Shown piece after piece: positions 57,008-64,000 of a stretch of 64,000 nucleotides of DNA (position 1 is its first letter; every line of letters begins with the position of its first letter). This stretch comes from Capra hircus (Eukaryota; Chordata; Mammalia; Artiodactyla; Bovidae). The translations under genes and the position numbers were made by a program. Location of the stretch: assembly GCF_001704415.2 (NCBI RefSeq), contig NC_030824.1, forward strand, positions 35,211,022-35,275,021. Direction: 5' to 3'. Under the pieces are notes generated by a model. That model had not been told where the DNA came from. It did not search any database and saw only the letters and a program-made list of their open reading frames with translations.

Positions 57008-57207
57008 GGGGCTTTCCAGGTGGTTCAGTGGTAAAGAATCCGCCTACCGATGCAGGTATGCGAGTTTAACCCTGGGCAAGCAAGATCGCTTGAAGGAGGA
57101 AATGACAACCCACTCTAGTATTCTTGTCTGAAAAATCCCATGGACAGAGGAGCCTGGAGGGCTGTAGTACATGGGGTCACAAAGAGTCAGACACGACTGA
57201 GCATGCA
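57008..57207 (+). mobile_element. Bov-tA SINE
   Basis: Full Bov-tA from GGGGCTTTCCAGGTGGTTCA to CGACTGAGCATGCACAT. Confidence 0.9.
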
Positions 57208-57325
57208 CATAGGTGAAATACACAGATATATATTCAAACTCTTGGATATCAGCTGTTCTATACTGCAGAGTATTTTGTAATTCATATTATCTAGTTAGAG
57301 AAAAACTTATCTTAAGAAAAATATA

Positions 57326-57536
57326 AGTAAGTGTTAGGTTGCTCAGTCGTGTCCAACTTTTGCAACCCCGTAGACTGTAGCCCATCAGGCTCCTCTGTCC
57401 ATGGGATTCTCTAAGCAAGAATACCGGAGTGAGGAGCCATTCCCTTCTCTAGACAATCTTTCTAACCCAGGGGTTGAACCCAGATCTCCTGCATTGCAGA
57501 CAGACTCTTTACTGTCTGAGCCACCAGGGAAGCCTC
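57326..57536 (-). mobile_element. Bov-tA SINE with TSD
   Basis: Full-length Bov-tA in reverse, flanked by a 13-bp TSD with one mismatch, TAAGAAAAATATA (57313-57325, 57537-57549). Confidence 0.92.
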
Positions 57537-57549
57537 TAAGGAAAATATA

Positions 57550-58285
57550 CATTTGTTATAATGCCAAAACTTCTTTAAAAGTCTCTTTTGCTACACATAT
57601 TTATATTTTAAGTTCAAAGTCTCCTTAAAGTGTTTACTTTTATGACTTAATAACTTATTTATGCCAATAATAAATGCAAATTTATTTTCAACATGGTTTT
57701 AGTGTAAAGTGCATTGCATTTTCCCCTTAAGGTTTGATAAGCTGACAATGGCTATGAGTAATGAAGAGCTGGTTCATTAACTAAATTGCATTATTCTAAG
57801 CAACTTTTAATTAATGGATTTTTTAATTGAATAAATTGAAATATAATTTATGACTTATGGTATTTATAAATTACTAATAAGAACACTTAAGTACAAAAAT
57901 ATAAAGTTCACATTAACCATTGAAAAAATACTAGGTAACTCTCAAAACTGAAGATAATGAAACAGAAAAGCATCCAAACTCCCATTACATTCCATGCCTC
58001 AACTGTCTTAAGTAATAGAAATCAATGATCAATTTTCACCAAAATTTCATGCAAAACTCTTATCTTTTAGAATAACTGCTCTGATGACAACTGTTAAATG
58101 TTTATATTTCATAGTATCAAGTTTCTCTCAGCTGCTGTTTTTCTCCACACAATTTATCTTCTATATTTTTTATTCCGTACATTGTTTATCTCATTTTGAA
58201 TAGTTGCTAAGTGTTTAATAATCATGATAATGAATTCTCAGAAAGAACAAAGCCAGATATAAAGAAGATGATAGATAGATAGCTA
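57550..58285. other. Unique AT-rich DNA
   Basis: Nothing recognised except a short (GATA)n at about 58267-58281. Confidence 0.5.
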
Positions 58286-58295
58286 TTCCTCTTGC

Positions 58296-58481
58296 TTTTT
58301 TGGGTTTCCCTTGTGGCTCAGCTGGTAAAGAATCTGCCTGCAATGTGGAAGACCTGGGTTCAATTCCTGGGTTGGGAAGATCCCCTGGAGAAGGGAAAGG
58401 CTACCCACTCCAGTATTCTGGCCTGGATCCCAGAGAGTCAGACATGACTGAGCAACTTTCACTCCACTTTCACTCTTCACT
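58296..58481 (+). mobile_element. Bov-tA3 SINE with TSD
   Basis: Head TTTCCCTTGTGGCTCAGCTG, body, short internal deletion (GGCCTGGATCCCAGAGAGTC) and a TTTCACT-repeat tail. The 10-bp TSD is TTCCTCTTGC (58286-58295, 58482-58491). Confidence 0.92.
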
Positions 58482-58491
58482 TTCCTCTTGC

Positions 58492-58911
58492 AATGATTAG
58501 AACAAAAATTCTAAAAACAATATTAAGTCCAATTCAAGCAGATTGAATTTTTTCTCTTGCTAGGCTGACTTCTACCTATACATTTGTCTGTCCCAGTAGG
58601 CTAGTCACTGTAGATAATTGGTTAGTGTGCTATTTCCAGGCTGAGTAGAACAGTTATGTTACTAAAAGCATTTTTTATAGGCAGTATATTGATATTTGCA
58701 TAATTTAAGAAAAAATGAATCTTCATTAGTACTTTTTATCTATGTATTTCCTATTCAATATTTTGATCACTTACTCCTGTGTAGATGACAGGAAAAAAAA
58801 TCTCTTTCATAAGAAAGAATTTGTCTGTATGAGCTTCACATACAGTGCAATGCAGCACATTCATTTTCCTAAAGTCCCTTTTTAGCGCATAAGATGAGGG
58901 AGAGTTAGTGA
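58492..58911. other. AT-rich DNA
   Basis: Nothing recognised. Confidence 0.5.
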
Positions 58912-59182
58912 GGAGAAGGAAATGGCACCCCACTCTAGTATTCTTGCCTGGAGAATCCCATGGACAGAGGAACCTGGTGGGCTGCTGTCCATGGGGTCAC
59001 ACAGAGTCGAACATGACTGAAGCAACTTAGCATGCATGCATGCATGCATTGGCGAAGGAAATGGCAACCCACTCCAGTATTTTTGCCTGGAGAATCCCAG
59101 GGGCAGAAGAGCCTGGTTGGCTACCGTCTATGGGGTCACGCAGAGTCGGACACAACTGAAACAACTTACTAGCAGCAGCAGC
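58912..59182 (+). mobile_element. Bov-A2 dimeric SINE with TSD
   Basis: Two Bov-A monomers joined by a (GCAT)n linker (59028-59049) and ending in a CAG tail. The 11-bp TSD is AGAGTTAGTGA (58901-58911, 59183-59193). Confidence 0.95.
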
Positions 59183-59193
59183 AGAGTTAGTGA

Positions 59194-60414
59194 AGGATAT
59201 GAAAATGTTGATTGAGAAGAAATTTATGAGGATCCAGTTGACATTATCTTGCTTTTTACTTACACCTTTTGCCAACTAATGGCAATTGTGGCTGAATGAG
59301 TCAGAAAGAAATTAGCAAAAACTAGAAGATAATTTCATAATGTACAATGAGCAATTTTCTATGATGGCTCTTTTATAAGTGTGGGATAATACACAAATTT
59401 GTCCACAAAGGACACTTCATTCTCTAGTTTATAATTAATTTTGACTTTGTTAACAAATATTTTCTTGCAATTATACTGACCTTACAAATTTGTGTTTGAA
59501 AAGCTGGAAGAAATATTTTAACAATAGTTTATTTTGTACTTGTCAGTTGCCAAAGAGCACAAATATAGCCATTTTTGATGTGATACTGGTTTTCTAAAAT
59601 GTCTTATGTTTAAATAAAACGTGAAAATAATTAACTATAATACATATTTTATTACAAATTATACAAAAGGGTACAAAATTTTATAAAAAGAAATCAATAG
59701 AAATATATATACAGTCTACATATTGTATCAGTCTTCATATTTAGTGACTCAACTTGATCAACCACCTTGATACCAGTAATACATCTAATCTTTTAGTTTA
59801 TTCTAACTATTATTACCATGTACTGTCAACTATTATGTATTTAGAATAAAAAAAATTAAAAATTGATGTTAACTATGGAAATCACAATTCTAATTTGTAT
59901 TAATTATTTAATTACTAATAGGTCAACCTGCGCCACAAACAAATATCTACACAATGAATGCCTTAGTACATTGAACACATCAGCCATTAATTGCCTAGAA
60001 CATGATGAGCCTGCTTAATATATTCCAGTAGAAATGGAATCTAGTGTTCTAGGGAAACAGACTAACTATGAAAATGGAGTTACAAGAATCTTTGGCAGCA
60101 TGGAAGACGTCTTGTGATCATGAAAGCAAAAGCAAAAAAACCTGAAAGAGATGATGGAAAAAAAGAAGACAAGTATAAAATAAACACATTTAGAGAATTA
60201 AAGATTTTAAAATTAAAAAAATAAAAAACTAAAAAAAAAAAAATTAAAAAAAAAAGAAAGAAAGTGGAGATGAAAGAGAGATGTTCCCAAAACATATTGT
60301 TATATATCTCCATCTGTGAATCCTATGGGGTAAAGACTTGTTAGGTCACTGAAACCAGTTTATGGGCTGAGTTCTTTGGAAGTGAACTGGTTTCTGGGCA
60401 CTTACTTGTTCATT
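59194..60414. other. Unique AT-rich DNA
   Basis: No gene. A-rich low-complexity tract at about 60200-60265. Confidence 0.5.
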
Positions 60415-60545
60415 CAGTTCTCCATTATTTAATTCAATGAGTATATATTTAGCACTTTTCATATTCTAGAGACAGTTCTAGAGTACACAATACTGAGTAT
60501 TCCACAGTGAACAAAATATATGTCTGCCCTCCTTGAGTTTGATGT
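60415..60545. repeat. L2 (LINE2) fragment
   Basis: ATTCAATGAGTATATATTTA ... ATTCTAGAGACAGTTCTAGA ... GTGAACAAAATATATGTCTG follows the familiar mammalian L2 pattern (ATTCAACAAATATTTATTGA ... GTGAACAAAACA). Confidence 0.6.
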
Positions 60546-62340
60546 TTGGTTAGGTATTGCTTCTGCGCTGCAAGAGTTTCATTGTCAGGTGTGATTTATG
60601 CTTACCTTACAAAGGATAGGCGCCCATGGGGGTGGGCTTAGGTGCAGTATCCACTTCTGAACAGCGATCTACTCCTGACTAATACTTGAAGATTGGTCTC
60701 TAAACTCAGTTAAATTAGTTACAATATTTATTTTTCTTTGAGATTCCTAATAGTATAGCACCTTAGTGTTCTGCTTGTCAATTTGGTTTGGGGTCTCTTT
60801 TTGTAACAAGTCACCTTCAGGCAGATTGTTCCCCAAATTAATAAGACTGACATTTTCCCTTTATGAATGTCTCTGTATTACTATGGCTTGCCCTTATTTT
60901 TCTCCTGGTAATGACTTTGATCTCAGAACAGATGGTAGTTAGGAGAGGATCAGAAGAATGATGAGCTTCAATATTTTCATAGTTGCCCTGATGGCCCTTA
61001 TTACATAAAAACCCCACCCTCACAGTGAAAGAATTTTCACCTTGAGGAAATGAGGAGAGAGACTCTATAGTATAAAGTCTTGGAAAGACCTGGGTGTATA
61101 GCTTCCCCAGTTATAGGATTATTCTCCTCTGTTTCTGATTCCCTTGACCTAATGACATGATAGTACTATAGAAAGTCTAAAGATAAAACTTCCAGAATCA
61201 TCTGGGTGTATAGGCTCTTGACTCTATCTCATAAACCTAAATTTAGTAATACTGACAATATTGAACTTTACCACGAAACAGGTGAGTTATGAAATATACC
61301 CAACCTTCTGCTTTTCAACACCCTCCAACACCACCATTCTGTGTTCTGGGTCATGGCTTGCTACAAAGTACCAACCGCTTCTCCCCATATGATGTGGGTA
61401 AGATGCACTGTCTGCTCTTTCTCGGGACTTCCATAAGACTCATGTGACACCCTTGTTTGCCTATGACAAGCCCAAACACAGACCTTTTCCCTTCTGCCTG
61501 AACATGCTGACAAGGTCAGACACAGATTGCCAAACTCCCTGTATTTTGATGAACAATTAACTGATATTAGAACTTTTACCTCTGAAACAAAAGAGACACA
61601 GAGATGAACATTTCCTATAACTAACCAGGAATTCCTCTTTCTGCAAGGCAATTCCAACTGTAAACCACAACACGTGTAATGTCTCTATTCTTCCCATAAA
61701 CAGTAAGCTGAAACCACCTGCTGATACACTGTCATCTCAGATCTGAGGCGCTCTCTCTATTGCAATAGCCAGAAAGAGACCAAAGTCTTTACCTATTTGA
61801 TTTTCATCTTTGACATGTATTTAGACCAAGGTCTATTGTCCTGTATCAGCTGTGGATGTTAAAGATAATTTTTAGTGAACATCAATAATCATGTACTATT
61901 CCAATAACGATAAGATATGACTAATCCAATGAGATCATCTGTAACTGCATCTAGGCTGTGCTGTATGTTTATGGCTAGACCCAATGGCTGCAGAAGAACA
62001 AATATACTTCCATTATTTAAACATTATCACCCGCACCCGTGCTTCTTTTAGAATATTACTAATCTCTATATTGGTTATCTTAATGGTGCTGTTTTTCTTC
62101 TACATCCTTCAGATAACCCTTTTTTATTTTAAAAAGAAATCTTGTTTATGCCTGAATTTCACTTCAAACACAGCTACCACAGGGGTTTATCCACCCTCAT
62201 CCATAGGCAGTATTTAGTGGAAAAACTGACAATAGAGAACTCTCTCCTCATTTTTGCAAATTGCATGAGAAATTGGTTTATCTGGTCTTTAGCAACCTAA
62301 GACTAAATACAGAAATGATTTAAGCAACAGGGGTACAAAA
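60546..62340. other. Unassigned region, possibly an old retroviral or gene remnant
   Basis: Less AT-rich than the flanks, with no recognised LINE or SINE. The frame 61984-62217 (77 codons, plus) encodes one strongly hydrophobic stretch (ILVILMVLFFFYILQITLFY, followed by FKKKS) that looks like a membrane segment with a basic stop-transfer. The minus frame 61361-61657 (98 codons) has no motif. Nothing links these to a known family, and I assign no function. Confidence 0.3.
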
Positions 62341-62348
62341 TTGTGAGG

Positions 62349-62369
62349 GTTTTTTTTTTTTTTTTTTCC
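62349..62369. repeat. Poly(T) tract
   Basis: About 20 T residues. No adjoining retroelement body recognised. Confidence 0.8.
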
Positions 62370-64000
62370 CTGATAGCACTGAGGCTGTTGACCTGGAACC
62401 TGAATTTTTCTGTTGTATTATCATTGAGGCAAACAGAAGTGAGAAACACACTCTAACATATTTACACTCAGCTGTCATCAAGTTTCCACAGAGCACCCTC
62501 TCTCCTCTGTGTTAAAGTGTTCTAGGTTCTGAGAGACTGCAGGGAAGGTTTTGGGTGTTCCATCCCCACAACGGGCTAATAGTTTCCCATCCCACACAGT
62601 GCCTACACGATTAAGTTTACATAATCATTAAGGAGCTGCTTTTTATAACCACTCTTTCTAAAGAGATGGTTTTGAAAGTAAAATGATAAAATATGTGTAT
62701 TCTATATATAAATAGTGCCTTCCCAGCAAATATTAGTTCTATAGATGCTGCATGAACACGAAACATTTTACTTTTACAATCAAAATAATAGCTTTGCTGT
62801 CATTAGCTTTGTTTTATCTATGTTTTTAAACATTCCAGGTAGCATGTATTTTCCTCCACTTTAATGTTCTCCCCAAAAGGTCATTTAATATTAATAAATT
62901 ATATCCATAGGGCAAAGGGAGAGATATTTCCTTTGAATTATTAGCCCATGTTTATCCAAGTCACATTCAGATGCAGTCCTTTCTACAAGTCATTGACATT
63001 TCAGGATAAATGAGATAACACATTTCAATGAATACAGGGAAAGTCAATTCACCAGAGGCTAGAGTGAGGGATTATGGGGAAATTCGTTTTCCTTGCCTGT
63101 TGCCCTTCATTAACAAAAATGAGAAACTGAGATCATTAAAGAGCTGGTTGAGAATTAAAGAGGAAAATAACACTTACCAATAAAGCAACTCTCAAGGAAT
63201 AATAATAGGATAAATAATGTAATACTCTGTAGGCCTTTTTCTTCTAATTCCCATTAAAGCACAAATCTTAGCACTGATAATTCTCGGAAGATTTTTAGAA
63301 GGACAGCTACTGATTGATATTTTAGCTAATATGTCTTTTGAATTGAGGCATATTTGCCTTATATTTTAAAGAACATGTTGAGAAAATATGGTAAAATATA
63401 CACTGTTTCTCGGGAAGTAAACTCAAGAGAAAGGGCTTTTCAGAATATAATACTACCAATCACTTTTATCTTATAATCTTGTAATATCAACATACAGGGA
63501 GAGAGGACTAGTGAATAAAATATGTTTTGTGCCTTCACGTCACAAGAGAATAACCTGCATTTCGTCATTTGGTTGAGATCTTGCCCAGTAAATTGCAAAT
63601 CCTCATCCTTTGTTATATTCTTGCAAGGTCTAAAAACAGGATAAAACAACTGAAAGCTTCAGTATTGTTCTAAACCATAAAGCCTAGTGAATTCTTTCTA
63701 GTAGTACAGGTCACAATAACAAGATTTGAGTGACAGGTTTTAGAAAACTCTATAAATTAAATTAATAGACAATTTTAGCACACTTTTAATGCATGATAAT
63801 GACAACACTTTATAAGGTTAACACTAATCAGTAAATAATTATCATATTCTGCACATCTTATGTGTTTTCTGACATTCATGTTTCAGTATGACAATAAATG
63901 ATGTTGCTACTCAAATTCCTCAGCATTAATAAATGTATCTAGACATTTTTGAAGTAAAAGTAATGCTTACAAAAGGAACAAATAAAAAGGAGCACATTGC
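62370..64000. other. Unique AT-rich intergenic DNA
   Basis: No recognised repeat, gene or RNA to the window end. The 69-codon minus frame at 63440-63649 has no motif. Confidence 0.5.

Noticed and set aside
1..64000. A previously undescribed gene system
   Set aside because: No cluster of conserved genes, no operon-like layout and no noncoding array beyond known repeat families; the notable signals are structural features of retrotransposons.

Overview
This is ruminant, almost certainly bovid (cattle/sheep/goat group), nuclear DNA. The evidence is its repeats: BovB (RTE-clade) LINEs, Bov-tA and Bov-A2 tRNA-Glu-derived SINEs, CHR-type cetartiodactyl SINEs and ruminant L1 elements make up roughly half of the window. 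The rest is AT-rich intergenic sequence with TA/CA microsatellites. I find no host protein-coding exon, no functional tRNA or rRNA gene and no CRISPR array. Every long open frame with recognisable content is a fragment of a LINE reverse transcriptase or endonuclease, an L1 ORF1, or in one case a retroviral protease. The window reads as a gene desert or large intron.

Layout. 0-8.7 kb: a BovB 3' end, a 2.4 kb 5'-truncated L1 (minus), a betaretrovirus-like LTR, unique AT-rich DNA and several SINEs. 8.7-15.7 kb: a 2.5 kb BovB with a clear target-site duplication (TSD), an old L1 carrying a SINE, and a diverged BovB beside a (TA)n tract. 15.7-20.6 kb: mostly unique. 20.6-22.6 kb: a 2 kb minus-strand BovB with a long reverse-transcriptase frame. 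22.6-33 kb: SINEs, an old L1 interrupted by an old BovB and a SINE, MIR-like fragments and microsatellites. 33.1-34.5 kb: a retroviral protease remnant and an LTR-like segment. 35.5-44.9 kb: one full-length L1, about 6.3 kb once insertions are removed, bounded by a 13-bp TSD and split by four younger insertions (three BovB, one Bov-A2), each with its own TSD. 46.8-50.8 kb: a four-layer nest made of an old BovB, a younger BovB with a 5' inversion, a young L1 inside that, and a separate L1 3' fragment. 51-64 kb: CHR, Bov-tA, MIR, L2 and MER1-like fragments, a head-to-head BovB pair and unique DNA.

There are no cooperating genes or operons. The biology here is retrotransposition: L1 machinery is known to mobilise L1, and BovB machinery is known to mobilise BovB and the Bov SINEs that share its 3' end. 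The nests give a relative chronology of insertions. The points most worth checking are: (i) three independent BovB copies share the same in-frame stop upstream of the catalytic YADD; (ii) the full-length L1 has a tandem 5'UTR repeat; (iii) one BovB shows a twin-priming-type 5' inversion; (iv) a retroviral protease fragment survives near 33.4 kb. I did not find a new defence, metabolic or other molecular system.
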